Assembly (NCBI GenBank): GCA_963669315.1
Contig: OY770021.1
Location: 3,720,001 to 3,784,000 of the forward strand
Direction of reading: 5' to 3'
DNA from: SZUA-547 sp963669315
Lineage (GTDB): Bacteria > Pseudomonadota > Alphaproteobacteria > Rhodobacterales > Rhodobacteraceae
DNA: 64,000 nt
Shown piece after piece: positions 15,940 to 24,664 of the stretch (position 1 is the first letter of the stretch; each line of letters begins with the position of its first letter). Both the position numbers and the translations under genes were made by a program. The notes below the pieces were generated by a model that saw nothing but the letters and a program-made list of their open reading frames with translations, did no database searches and had not been told where the DNA came from.

Positions 15940-17010
15940 ATGGCGCGGAACGTGGTTCAACTGACCGACGGAAAGAACATGGATAAGCAAAAAGCGTTGG
16001 ATTCCGCCCTGGCTCAGATCGAGCGGAGCTTTGGCAAGGGCTCGATCATGAAACTCGGCCAACAGGATGCGGGGATGAAGATCGATGCGATCCCCACAGG
16101 CTCTCTGGGGCTGGACATCGCATTGGGCATCGGCGGGTTGCCGCGTGGCCGGATCATCGAGATTTACGGGCCGGAAAGCTCGGGCAAGACGACACTGGCA
16201 CTGCATTCAATCGCTGAAGAGCAAAAGCTCGGGGGCGTCTGCGCCTTTATCGACGCGGAGCATGCGCTGGACCCGGTCTACGCCCGCAAACTTGGCGTCG
16301 ATGTTGATGAACTTCTGATCTCGCAGCCGGATGCGGGCGAACAGGCTTTGGAGATCGCCGATACGCTGGTGCGCTCGGGCGCAGTCAGCGTCGTGGTGGT
16401 TGATTCAGTCGCCGCTCTGACGCCGCGGGCCGAGCTGGAAGGCGATATGGGCGACCAGAAAGTCGGCCTGCAGGCGCGGTTGATGAGCCAGGCGATGCGC
16501 AAGCTGACCGGTTCAATCAGCCGGTCGAAATGCATGGTGGTGTTCATCAACCAGATCCGCATGAAGATCGGCGTGATGTTCGGCAGCCCGGAAACGACGA
16601 CGGGCGGCAATGCGCTGAAGTTCTACTCCTCCGTCCGGCTCGACATTCGCCGCATCGGCGCCATCAAGGACCGTGATGAAGTGGTCGGCAACGCTACACG
16701 CGTGAAGGTCGTCAAGAACAAGGTCGCGCCGCCATTCCGCGAGGTCGAATTTGACATCATGTATGGCGAGGGCGTTTCGAAAACCGGAGAGTTGCTGGAT
16801 CTGGGCGTCAAAGCGGGCGTCGTCGAAAAATCAGGTTCCTGGTTCTCATATGGCGACCGCCGGATCGGGCAGGGGCGAGAAAACGCCAAACAATTCCTGA
16901 AGGATAATCCTGACATCGCGTTGGAGCTTGAAGACAAGATTCGCGCCGCCCATGGTCTAGACTTTCAAACAGGCGAAGGCTCCGAGGATATGGACGTAAT
17001 CGAGGCGTAG
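15940..17010 (+). CDS. recA: recombinase RecA
   Basis: The 356-residue protein is full length and typical: KALDSALAQIERSFGKGSIMKLG, split as KALDSALAQIERSF and GKGSIMKLG, leads into the ATP-binding loop GPESSGKTT. The VVVVDSVAALTP strand, the QAMRKLTG segment and FINQIRMKIGVMFG (DNA-binding loop L2 region) follow, and the C-terminus is acidic (GSEDMDVIEA). It forms filaments on single-stranded DNA for strand exchange and stimulates LexA self-cleavage. ATG 15940 fits the extended N-terminus of alphaproteobacterial RecA; an ATG at 15979 is an alternative. Two LexA boxes precede it and a strong hairpin follows. Confidence 0.98.
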   Translation: MARNVVQLTDGKNMDKQKALDSALAQIERSFGKGSIMKLGQQDAGMKIDAIPTGSLGLDIALGIGGLPRGRIIEIYGPESSGKTTLALHSIAEEQKLGGVCAFIDAEHALDPVYARKLGVDVDELLISQPDAGEQALEIADTLVRSGAVSVVVVDSVAALTPRAELEGDMGDQKVGLQARLMSQAMRKLTGSISRSKCMVVFINQIRMKIGVMFGSPETTTGGNALKFYSSVRLDIRRIGAIKDRDEVVGNATRVKVVKNKVAPPFREVEFDIMYGEGVSKTGELLDLGVKAGVVEKSGSWFSYGDRRIGQGRENAKQFLKDNPDIALELEDKIRAAHGLDFQTGEGSEDMDVIEA

Positions 17011-17047
17011 ACCGCCTTACCTCGGCGCCCTAAATCCGGCGATGAAG

Positions 17048-17069
17048 ACGGCCCTCTGGCGAGGGCCGT
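17048..17069 (+). terminator. hairpin terminator after recA
   Basis: A perfect nine-base-pair stem ACGGCCCTC/GAGGGCCGT with a TGGC loop begins 37 bases after the recA stop codon. The T-run that follows is short (TT, then TGCG), so termination may be partial. It separates recA from alaS, which starts 100 bases later. Confidence 0.7.
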
Positions 17070-17168
17070 TTGCGCGTTTATGGACTTGGCTTCGGGCAGA
17101 CGCTAAGACCTGCCGCGATCGCAACAACCGCCCGGGACGCCGGGCCGACTTTCGGAGATGCGCGCGCC

Positions 17169-19850
17169 ATGGCGAGCCTCAATGAGATCCGCCGGACCTT
17201 TCTGGATTTCTTCGTGAAGCACGGGCACGAGGAGGTCGCCTCCTCACCGCTCGTGCCCCGCAACGACCCGACGCTTCTGTTCACGAATGCGGGTATGGTG
17301 CAGTTCAAAAACGTATTCACGGGCCAGGAGCACCGGGATTATGTTCGCGCAGCGACGAGCCAGAAATGCGTTCGCGCCGGCGGCAAGCACAACGACCTGG
17401 ACAATGTCGGCTACACCGCGCGTCATCATACGTTCTTTGAGATGCTCGGGAACTTTTCCTTCGGCGACTATTTCAAGGATATGGCGATTCCATACGCGTG
17501 GGACTTGCTGACCAAAGAATACGGCCTGCCGGCGGAAAAACTGCTGATCACGATCTACCATGATGACGACGAAGCGGCGGATATCTGGAAGAAGGTCACC
17601 GGTTTCTCGGATGACCGGATCATTCGGATCGCGACATCGGACAATTTCTGGTCCATGGGCGCCACCGGGCCTTGTGGACCTTGTTCTGAGATCTTCTACG
17701 ATCACGGCCCGGATATTCCGGGCGGGCCTCCGGGATCACCCGATGAAGATGGAGACCGGTTTATCGAAATCTGGAATCTCGTCTTTATGCAATACGAGCA
17801 GTTCGAGGATGGGCGGCGCGAGGCGCTTCCACGCCCTTCAATCGACACGGGCATGGGGCTGGAGCGGATCGGCGCAATTCTGCAAGGCAAGCATGACAAT
17901 TACGATACGGACCTTCTTCGCGCCCTGATCGAGGCCTCGGCGCACGCGAGCGGAACCGACCCGGACGGCCCCGGCAAGACGCATCATCGGGTGATTGCCG
18001 ATCACCTTCGGTCGACGGCCTTCCTGATCGCCGATGGCGTTCTGCCCTCGAATGAGGGGCGGGGCTATGTGTTGCGCCGGATCATGCGCCGCGCGATGCG
18101 TCACGCCCACCAATTGGGCGTTGATGAGCCGCTGATGTGGAAGCTGGCGCCAGCGCTCGCCGCGCAGATGGGTCAGGCCTTTCCGGAGCTAACGCGCGCT
18201 GAGGCGTTGATAGAGGAAACGCTGAGGCTGGAAGAAGCGCGCTTTCGCAAGACTTTGGAGCGCGGCTTGCGTCTACTGGATGATGAGATGGCGTCGTTGC
18301 CTTCGGAATCGGCTTTGCCGGGAGAAACAGCGTTCCGCCTCTATGACACATACGGCTTCCCGCTCGATCTGACGCAGGATGCGCTGCGCGAACGCGGCCG
18401 GGCCGTCGATGTGGACGGTTTCAACCGATCGATGGACGCGCAGAAGGCGAAAGCGCGCGCCGCCTGGGCCGGCTCGGGCGATGCGTCGGAGGAGGGCGTC
18501 TGGCTGGACCTTCGCGATGAGACCGGCGCGACAGAGTTCCTCGGCTATGACGCAGAGCAGGCCGAAGGCGTGGCTCAGGCGATTGTCGCCGATGGAAAGC
18601 GCATCGGCTCGGCGCAAAAGGGCGCACAGGCCTGGCTGGTCGTCAATCAGACGCCGTTCTACGCGGAATCCGGCGGTCAGGTCGGAGATCAGGGACAGGT
18701 GCGCACTGCAACCGGGCAAGCGCGGGTTCTGGACGTGAAGAAGCGGGCCGGAGATCTGTTCGCGCACCAGATTGAGGTTGTCGAGGGCGAAATCGTTCAG
18801 GGCGAAGCGGCGGAGCTGATAGTAGATTCGTCCCGTCGCGGCGAGATTCGGGCCAATCACTCGGCGACGCATCTGCTGCATGAGGCGTTGCGCGGCGCGC
18901 TTGGCGATCATGTGGCTCAGCGAGGCTCGATGGTGGCGCCGGACCGGCTGCGGTTCGACTTCTCACACCCCAAGTCGATGGCCGAAGATGAGCTGAAGTC
19001 GATCGAGGCCAAGGTAAACGCCTTTGTGCGGCAGAATACGCCGGTCTCCACCCGCCTGATGACGCCGGATGAGGCGCAGGATATGGGCGCACGGGCGCTG
19101 TTCGGCGAAAAATATGGCGATGAAGTCCGTGTGGTCTCGATGGGTGAACGGCCCGATGGCGAGCCCGGACCGGCCGGGCGCGTCTACTCGCTGGAGCTTT
19201 GCGGCGGCACGCATGTCGCGCGAACCGGCGACATCGGCCTCTTCGCGATTACGGCCGAAAGCGCGTCCGCCTCTGGCGTGCGTCGGGTTGAGGCGCTGAC
19301 CGGCGCCGCTGCGGTTTCGCATCTGTCCGGCAGGGATGCGCTGCTTTCCCGTGCGGCGGCGGAGCTAAAGACGGCTCCCGCTGAACTTCCGATCCGCGTG
19401 CGGGAAGTTTTGGTCGAGCGCAAGTCGCTGCAGAATGAGATCGCCGATTTGCGCAAACAACTGGCGCTTGCTGGTGGCGGCGGCAAAGCGGAGCCCAAAG
19501 CCAAGGATGTCGGCGGCGTCAAGTTTCTGGCGCAAAGCCTTTCCGGCGTATCCGGCAAGGACCTTCGCGGCCTGATCGATGAACATAAGACTCGGCTCGA
19601 GTCCGGGGTCGTTCTGCTGGTCGCTGATGCGGGCGGCAAAGCGGCGGTCGCTGCAGGCGTCACCGATGATCTGACTGACTCTGTGTCCGCTGTAGATCTG
19701 GTGCGCGTCGCCGCGGCCGCGTTGGGAGGCAAAGGCGGCGGAGGCCGACCGGATATGGCGCAGGCGGGCGGCGCAGATCCGTCCAAAGCGGATGAGGCCA
19801 TCGCGGCGGTGGAGCAGGCTGTGGCTGAGCGCGCCGTAGCGGCGGAGTAG
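17169..19850 (+). CDS. alaS: alanyl-tRNA synthetase
   Basis: The 893-residue enzyme charges tRNA-Ala. The catalytic domain begins LNEIRRTFLDFFVKHGH, with the motif TNAGMVQFKNVF and RGYVLRRIMRRAMRH near residue 300. The editing domain has HSATHLLHEAL and CGGTHVARTGDIG, the zinc-site His and Cys residues that clear mischarged Ser/Gly. The C-terminal C-Ala domain follows, with its Gly-rich GGKGGGGRPDMAQAGG. ATG 17169 was chosen because the conserved N-terminus begins there; the open frame extends about 100 bases further left through the recA terminator. The recA-alaS order is common in Rhodobacterales. Confidence 0.96.
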   Translation: MASLNEIRRTFLDFFVKHGHEEVASSPLVPRNDPTLLFTNAGMVQFKNVFTGQEHRDYVRAATSQKCVRAGGKHNDLDNVGYTARHHTFFEMLGNFSFGDYFKDMAIPYAWDLLTKEYGLPAEKLLITIYHDDDEAADIWKKVTGFSDDRIIRIATSDNFWSMGATGPCGPCSEIFYDHGPDIPGGPPGSPDEDGDRFIEIWNLVFMQYEQFEDGRREALPRPSIDTGMGLERIGAILQGKHDNYDTDLLRALIEASAHASGTDPDGPGKTHHRVIADHLRSTAFLIADGVLPSNEGRGYVLRRIMRRAMRHAHQLGVDEPLMWKLAPALAAQMGQAFPELTRAEALIEETLRLEEARFRKTLERGLRLLDDEMASLPSESALPGETAFRLYDTYGFPLDLTQDALRERGRAVDVDGFNRSMDAQKAKARAAWAGSGDASEEGVWLDLRDETGATEFLGYDAEQAEGVAQAIVADGKRIGSAQKGAQAWLVVNQTPFYAESGGQVGDQGQVRTATGQARVLDVKKRAGDLFAHQIEVVEGEIVQGEAAELIVDSSRRGEIRANHSATHLLHEALRGALGDHVAQRGSMVAPDRLRFDFSHPKSMAEDELKSIEAKVNAFVRQNTPVSTRLMTPDEAQDMGARALFGEKYGDEVRVVSMGERPDGEPGPAGRVYSLELCGGTHVARTGDIGLFAITAESASASGVRRVEALTGAAAVSHLSGRDALLSRAAAELKTAPAELPIRVREVLVERKSLQNEIADLRKQLALAGGGGKAEPKAKDVGGVKFLAQSLSGVSGKDLRGLIDEHKTRLESGVVLLVADAGGKAAVAAGVTDDLTDSVSAVDLVRVAAAALGGKGGGGRPDMAQAGGADPSKADEAIAAVEQAVAERAVAAE

Positions 19851-19913
19851 ATTCGTAGTGCATTGTCGCGTCGCCCTTTCTTCGCGGCGCGGCTTCGTCC
19901 TATTCTCGCACCC

Positions 19914-21104
19914 ATGACTTATATATCCGCGCGCGAACGTGCTTTTGAACTGCTTGAGTTGGGTCGGGGACGCGACCCGGCCAGCCGTGCGCTGGATTTC
20001 TCTCTGTCGGCGCTGATCGTCGCGAATGTCGCAGCGGTGATGCTGGAGACGGTCAACGCGATCTATATCCGATACGGGTATGCCTTTCGGATCTTCGAGG
20101 TGATTTCGGTCGCCATTTTCACAGTGGAGTATGTCGTCCGAATCTGGTCGTCGACCGCCGATCGCTTTGTAGCCGAGCATGGACCCATCTGGGGGCGCAT
20201 CCGGTTCATGGCCAAGCCCTATCAGATCATCGATCTGATCGCGATTTTACCATTCTACATCATGCTGATCGCGCCGTTCGATCTGCGCGCTCTCCGGATT
20301 TTCCGGCTGCTGCGCTTTCTCAAATTGTTGCGTTACTCGCGCGCGCTGACCACGCTCGGCAACGTTTTGATCAGCGAGGGCCGATCGCTGATGGCCTCTC
20401 TCGTCGTGATGGCCGGGCTGCTGATCGCCTCCTCCACCGTGATGTACCATGTGGAGCGCTATGCTCAGCCGGAGGAATTCGCCTCGATTCCGGCCGCGAT
20501 GTGGTGGTCGCTGGCGACGCTGACGACTGTCGGATATGGCGACGTCACTCCCGTTACGGTGCTGGGCAAGGTGATCGGCGCGGCGGTTATGATCTTTGGC
20601 CTGGGTATGGCGGCGTTGCCGATCGGCATACTGGCCAACGGGTTCGCGGAAGAAATCAAGCGACGCGATTTCGTTATCACTTGGGGAATGGTCGCCCGTG
20701 CGCCACTATTCGCAAAGCTGGATGCGGCGGAGGTCGCCACGGTGATGCGCTTGCTGAAATCGCGCTCTGTCCGGGCCGGCGAAGTTATCATGGCGCCAGG
20801 TGACAGGGCGCAGGCCATGTTCTTTATCGATCAGGGACAGGTGGAGATCAGGGCGAGTCGCGAAGAAATTCGCCATATGGGCGACGGGGATTTTTTCGGC
20901 GAAAAGGACCTCCTGGCGGGCGGGAGGCGTCAGATACTGGCGAAAGCGACTGCCGATACCCGTCTGCTGGTTCTGGATCGCGATGACCTGCTACACATGT
21001 TCAGCTTGCACCCGAATATCGGAGAGCATCTTCGCAAAGCGGCCACAGATCTGCGCAGCGAACTGGATTTCAGTCCGGCCGGTCCTACGGCGGCGGACGA
21101 TTAG
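19914..21104 (+). CDS. six-helix potassium channel with C-terminal cyclic-nucleotide-binding-like domain
   Basis: The 396-residue protein has a voltage-sensor-like module of four helices, including an Arg/Lys-rich S4 (LRALRIFRLLRFLKLLRY). A pore domain follows with the potassium selectivity filter TTVGYGD (residues 204-210), then a linker and a cNMP-binding fold (about residues 265-385). This is the plan of MlotiK1-type prokaryotic channels in the inner membrane. In the nucleotide pocket FFGEKDLLAGGRRQI keeps the Gly-Glu and Arg, but the residue after the Arg pair is Gln where Ser/Thr/Ala is usual, so ligand binding may be altered. Start ATG 19914 places the first helix at a normal distance. 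Confidence 0.85.
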   Translation: MTYISARERAFELLELGRGRDPASRALDFSLSALIVANVAAVMLETVNAIYIRYGYAFRIFEVISVAIFTVEYVVRIWSSTADRFVAEHGPIWGRIRFMAKPYQIIDLIAILPFYIMLIAPFDLRALRIFRLLRFLKLLRYSRALTTLGNVLISEGRSLMASLVVMAGLLIASSTVMYHVERYAQPEEFASIPAAMWWSLATLTTVGYGDVTPVTVLGKVIGAAVMIFGLGMAALPIGILANGFAEEIKRRDFVITWGMVARAPLFAKLDAAEVATVMRLLKSRSVRAGEVIMAPGDRAQAMFFIDQGQVEIRASREEIRHMGDGDFFGEKDLLAGGRRQILAKATADTRLLVLDRDDLLHMFSLHPNIGEHLRKAATDLRSELDFSPAGPTAADD

Positions 21105-21148
21105 CCCATCGAAACCGCGTATTCTGTAATTCCGGAGACCGAGTTGAC

Positions 21149-21982
21149 ATGCGCCGACGACAAAAATGGCGACGGTTTCGAATGGGTGTTGAGACCGTAT
21201 TTGGTCTGCGCAGGCAGGGGATATTCATTCCCTACCGATATGCGGAGTCCTTGCCTGACGCGCCCGGCCGGTACGCTGAACTTGAATTGGTTATGGATGC
21301 CCGGCGTAATGCTTTCGAGCAGGTGCTGACGCAGATTGACCGGTTTGGCGATGCGCTCGCGACGCTGGAGGGTCCGCCGCCAGAGCCGCGCTGGCGGCAG
21401 GATTGGTTTCCGAGGCTCGACGCGGCCGCCGCCTATACATTGGTCCGCTCCGCGCCTCCAAAACGAGTTATTGAAGTCGGTTCGGGGCATTCGACGCGTT
21501 TCCTCGCGCGGGCGCTAGAAGACGCTGGCGCAGCTTCGGATCACCTGTGCATCGATCCCGCGCCTCGGGCCGCGCTGTTGGACTTGTCCGTCACATGGCG
21601 AAATGAGGTGCTGACCGAAGATCACCTGCCGCTGTTCGCAGAGTTGGAGGCGGGCGATGTGGCGATATTTGATTCCAGCCATATCCTTGCAGAGGGGTCG
21701 GATGTCGATATTCAACTCAACCGCGTTCTTCCGGCGCTGAAGCCTGGCGTGCTGGTTCACATTCATGACGTGTTTCTGCCCGATCCCTATCCGGCGGACT
21801 GGAAATGGCGCGGTTATGCGGAGCAGAGCGGCCTTGGCGGATGGATCGCGGGGAAGGGGGCGGAGATCGTCTTCTCCAGCCGCTACGCCGCCACCCGGAT
21901 GGGCGCCGAGGAACGTCCCGCCATTGAGGCCTTGCCCACAACCGGCGCTCCAAGCTCCAGCCTGTGGTTGCGGCGGCTCTAG
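21149..21982 (+). CDS. class I SAM-dependent methyltransferase-like protein
   Basis: The 277-residue protein has about 85 N-terminal residues of unclear fold. A Rossmann methyltransferase domain follows with VIEVGSGHSTRFLARAL (SAM loop), a second acidic strand LCIDPAP, VAIFDSSH and a VHIHDVFLPDPYP motif. The last two match the Methyltransf_24 group often linked to glycan or small-molecule methylation. The start is the ATG at 21149, but a later start is possible because the first residues are strongly basic (RRRQKWRRFR). It converges with the GFA gene seven bases away. The substrate is unknown. Confidence 0.7.
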   Translation: MRRRQKWRRFRMGVETVFGLRRQGIFIPYRYAESLPDAPGRYAELELVMDARRNAFEQVLTQIDRFGDALATLEGPPPEPRWRQDWFPRLDAAAAYTLVRSAPPKRVIEVGSGHSTRFLARALEDAGAASDHLCIDPAPRAALLDLSVTWRNEVLTEDHLPLFAELEAGDVAIFDSSHILAEGSDVDIQLNRVLPALKPGVLVHIHDVFLPDPYPADWKWRGYAEQSGLGGWIAGKGAEIVFSSRYAATRMGAEERPAIEALPTTGAPSSSLWLRRL

Positions 21983-21989
21983 ACAGCAT

Positions 21990-22406
21990 CTAACCCATCG
22001 GCGGCATTTCGGGAAAGGCGGGCAACTGATCGTCCATCTTGTCCCAATCCGGAGTCCGCTTCGTATAGATCTCGAGCGACGGCGTCACCTTGTTCGGATC
22101 GTCGAGGCTGCCGATCCGCACGGCGACCATGTCCGGCATCCGGTTATTGCGGCCGAAGACCGGCGCGCCGCACGTGGGGCAGAACTCGCTGGTCGTCTCG
22201 GCGCCGCTGTCAGCCTTTCCCTGAAAACCCTTGAGCTCACCTTCGATTTTCACGGCGTTGGCCGGGAACGCCGCCAGTGGCGAGTGCCCCGCGCCGGAGA
22301 TTTTTCGGCAGACGAGACAATGGCATTTCAGCGCGATCATCGGTTCTGCGGAAATCTCGTATCGCACGGCGCCGCACAGGCAGCCGCCGGTCAATGTTTC
22401 GGTCAT
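21990..22406 (-). CDS. GFA family zinc protein (glutathione-dependent formaldehyde-activating enzyme-like)
   Basis: The 138-residue protein shows the GFA zinc-binding pattern: GGCLCGAVRYE near the start, CHCLVCRKISGAGHS in the middle and FCPTCGAPVFGR near the end, giving the paired Cys-x-Cys and Cys-x2-Cys sets. The founding member binds glutathione and was linked to formaldehyde handling, but most members have unproven roles. The start is ATG 22406, with GAGGGAG upstream; the frame runs much further left only as antisense to trmJ. A palindrome 27 bases upstream (22433-22454) matches the one before the DUF899 gene, so both may share a regulator. Confidence 0.87.
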   Translation of the reverse strand: MTETLTGGCLCGAVRYEISAEPMIALKCHCLVCRKISGAGHSPLAAFPANAVKIEGELKGFQGKADSGAETTSEFCPTCGAPVFGRNNRMPDMVAVRIGSLDDPNKVTPSLEIYTKRTPDWDKMDDQLPAFPEMPPMG

Positions 22407-22432
22407 CGCGAATCTCCCTCTTGAACGCAAGA

Positions 22433-22454
22433 ATGTTAACCAATTGGTGAATAT
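22433..22454. promoter_or_regulatory. palindromic operator TTAACC-AATT-GGTGAA
   Basis: This 16-base inverted repeat (22436-22451) has one mismatch in the right arm and a perfect ACCAATTGGT core. With flanks it reads ATGTTAACC....GGTGAATA, the same as the site at 522-543 except for one arm base and the N4 centre. It lies 27 bases upstream of the GFA start and 52 bases upstream of the divergent trmJ. Control of the GFA gene is the more likely role, judging by distance. Confidence 0.5.
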
Positions 22455-22505
22455 TCGCAATGCTTCGCGCTTGCCCCCACGCGCTTGTGAAGTTAGACGC
22501 CCGGC

Positions 22506-23276
22506 ATGGCAGGAACAGACCGCAGCAATACGACCGAGTGGAGCTCCGACGGCCCCGCGATCATCCTCGTCGAACCGCAGATGGGCGAGAATATCGGCGC
22601 GGCTGCGCGGGCGATGTGGAATTTTGGCCTGCGCGATCTGCGCATCGTGTCGCCGCGCGACAGCTGGCCCAATGAGCGCGCGATCGCGATGGCCTCTGGC
22701 GCGACACCGGTGATCGACAATGCGCGCATCTTTGACAGCACAGCCGCGGCGATCGCCGACCTGCACTATGTCGTCGCCACCACCGCCCGCCCGCGAGAGA
22801 TGATCAAGACGGTCTACACGCCGGAGCGCGCCTGCGCGGTGATGCGGGACAAAACCGGGCAGGGGGAGAGCGTCGGCATTCTGTTCGGCAAAGAGCGCAC
22901 CGGTCTGGAGAATGACGACGTGGTTCGCGCCAACGCCATCGTCAGCGTGCCGGTGAACCCAGCCTTCGCCTCGCTCAATCTGGGTCAATGCGTGTTGCTG
23001 CTCAGTTATGAGTGGCGACGCTTGACCGGCGACGCGGAACCGCAATTCGAGTCGATGGGGCGGACGGAACCGGCGACCTCCGATGATGTCGACCGAATGC
23101 TGGTCCATCTGGAGGAAGAACTGGACGAGGCCCATTTCTTTTTCCCGGAGCACAAGCGCGCTTCGATGCAGGCGAATCTGCGAAACATCTTTCGCCGCGC
23201 GCCGCTGACCGATCAGGACGTGCGCACGCTCAGGGGCGTCATCCGCGCGCTGTCTGTGAAGCGGAAGCGCAGCTAG
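22506..23276 (+). CDS. trmJ: tRNA (cytidine/uridine-2'-O)-methyltransferase TrmJ
   Basis: The 256-residue protein is a SPOUT-class methyltransferase of the TrmJ type. It opens with AIILVEPQMGENIGAAARAMWNFGL and ends its knot with VGILFGKERTGLENDDV and VPVNPAFASLNLGQCVLLLSYEW (long motifs named only by their ends). TrmJ methylates the ribose at position 32 of certain tRNAs. A C-terminal helical extension of about 75 residues, with FFFPEHKRASMQANLRNIF, is also typical. The start is ATG 22506. It is divergent from the GFA gene and precedes ctaA on the same strand. Confidence 0.9.
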   Translation: MAGTDRSNTTEWSSDGPAIILVEPQMGENIGAAARAMWNFGLRDLRIVSPRDSWPNERAIAMASGATPVIDNARIFDSTAAAIADLHYVVATTARPREMIKTVYTPERACAVMRDKTGQGESVGILFGKERTGLENDDVVRANAIVSVPVNPAFASLNLGQCVLLLSYEWRRLTGDAEPQFESMGRTEPATSDDVDRMLVHLEEELDEAHFFFPEHKRASMQANLRNIFRRAPLTDQDVRTLRGVIRALSVKRKRS

Positions 23277-23334
23277 GCTTGCCGCCTTCCGCGCCGCGGG
23301 CTACATGCGGGGCGCAGGATTTCAGGGATCTCCC

Positions 23335-24480
23335 ATGTCGAAAAAACTTGTGTTCGAGGAGGTCGGCGCCGAGGCTCCGGCTGAAAGCTCAAGCCCCGCG
23401 CCCGACGCCGCCGAGGCGAAACAGCGCGCAGATCGCCGCCTGACGGCCCGCTGGCTGATTGCGCTTGCGGTTTTGGTGGCGGTGATGGTGCTTGTCGGCG
23501 GCCTGACCCGCCTCACCGACAGCGGTCTTTCCATCACCGAATGGAATCTAGTGACCGGCGTCCTGCCGCCGCTATCGGCGGAGGCCTGGGCCGCAGAGTT
23601 CGCGAAATATCAGGAGATTCCCCAGTTTCAGCTGGTCTACCCAAACATGACGCTGGAGGAGTTCCGCTCCATCTATTTCTGGGAGTGGGGGCACCGCCAG
23701 CTTGGCCGGTTCATCTTCCTCGTCTGGCTCTTGCCGTTCCTGTTTTTCGCGGCGACCAGGCGTATCCCGAAAGGGTGGGGGAGCCGGTTTTTCGCCGTGG
23801 GCGCGCTTATCGTCATTCAGGGCGTGATCGGCTGGTGGATGGTCACATCCGGACTGACGGAGCGGATCGCAGTGGCCTCCTATCGCCTCGCCATACATCT
23901 TGGCCTCGCTTTCGCATTGTTCGGGATACTGATCTGGTACGCGAACCAATTGCTGCGCGATGGCTGGGAGCTAATCCAAGCGAGACGCCGACGAGAAAGC
24001 GGCCTGACGACGTTGGGCGGCGCGGCGCTGCTGCTGCTGTTCGTGCAGATTCTGCTGGGAGCGCTGGTTGCGGGAATCGACGCCGGGCGCGGCTATATCG
24101 ACTGGCCGCTGATGGGGGGCGAAATTTTTCCGTCCGACGCTTTCGCCTATGAACCGGCCTGGTCCAATTTCTTTGAGAATGCGGGGCTGGTGCAATTCAA
24201 TCACCGCGTCGGCGGTTATCTGGTCTTTTTCGCGCTTGCGCTCTTCTGGCTGAAATGCCGCGCATCCGGCCTGACGGCGCTGAAGAACTGGGCGAGTTGG
24301 GCGATGGTTGCGGGTTTCGCGCAGGTGGCCTTCGGGATCGTCACCGTCCTCAACGCCGCTCCTCTGCACTGGGCGGCCATTCATCAGGCGGTCTCGCTAG
24401 CCCTGTTTGCACTGGTTCTGCGAGCGCGGTTTGAGGCGGCGTATCCGGCCCGGCAAGAGATCTCTAGCGGGAGAACCTAA
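23335..24480 (+). CDS. ctaA: heme A synthase (COX15/CtaA)
   Basis: The 381-residue membrane protein has a polar N-terminus of about 40 residues and eight predicted transmembrane helices. Conserved pieces include VGGLTRLTDSGLSITEWNLVTG, split as VGGLTRLTDSG and LSITEWNLVTG, FWEWGHRQLGR with a heme-ligand histidine, HLGLAFALFG, FNHRVGGYLVFFALAL and HQAVSLALFALVL. It oxidises the C8 methyl of heme O to give heme A for aa3-type cytochrome oxidase. ATG 23335 is the likely start; the frame opens 30 bases earlier. The presence of this gene implies an aerobic respiratory chain ending in a heme A oxidase. Confidence 0.95.
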   Translation: MSKKLVFEEVGAEAPAESSSPAPDAAEAKQRADRRLTARWLIALAVLVAVMVLVGGLTRLTDSGLSITEWNLVTGVLPPLSAEAWAAEFAKYQEIPQFQLVYPNMTLEEFRSIYFWEWGHRQLGRFIFLVWLLPFLFFAATRRIPKGWGSRFFAVGALIVIQGVIGWWMVTSGLTERIAVASYRLAIHLGLAFALFGILIWYANQLLRDGWELIQARRRRESGLTTLGGAALLLLFVQILLGALVAGIDAGRGYIDWPLMGGEIFPSDAFAYEPAWSNFFENAGLVQFNHRVGGYLVFFALALFWLKCRASGLTALKNWASWAMVAGFAQVAFGIVTVLNAAPLHWAAIHQAVSLALFALVLRARFEAAYPARQEISSGRT

Positions 24481-24548
24481 ATACGCGGTATTCAAATACC
24501 TCACATCCACCTATCTGAGAATATTAGCGTTTTCAGAACCTATTCGAC

Positions 24549-24576
24549 TTGACTTGACGCCTGCGCCGAGTAGAAG
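24549..24576 (+). promoter_or_regulatory. putative promoter of rplM-rpsI
   Basis: TTGACT (24549-24554) and TAGAAG (24571-24576), separated by 16 bases, resemble sigma-70 -35 and -10 elements about 90 bases before rplM. The region just upstream (24481-24545) is clearly AT-richer than its surroundings, as is common for a ribosomal-protein promoter. Confidence 0.45.
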
Positions 24577-24629
24577 GCGCGTCGAAGCGCAAGGCGGGCC
24601 TCCCGTCCGCGCGAATGGTTTTCAACAGT

Positions 24630-24645
24630 CTGGGGCGCGCCCCAG
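24630..24645 (+). promoter_or_regulatory. perfect 16-base palindrome in the rplM leader
   Basis: CTGGGGCGCGCCCCAG ends 19 bases before the rplM start codon, downstream of the proposed promoter, so it would form a very stable hairpin in the mRNA leader. L13 autoregulates its own operon in Escherichia coli through its leader. A similar role here is a guess; the element could also be a protein-binding site. Confidence 0.35.
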
Positions 24646-24664
24646 CGACGGATGGACGGAAGAG

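Noticed and set aside
21990..23153. 387-codon frame ending as the GFA protein
   Set aside because: Everything upstream of ATG 22406 is antisense to trmJ; the GFA fold and ribosome binding site start at 22406.
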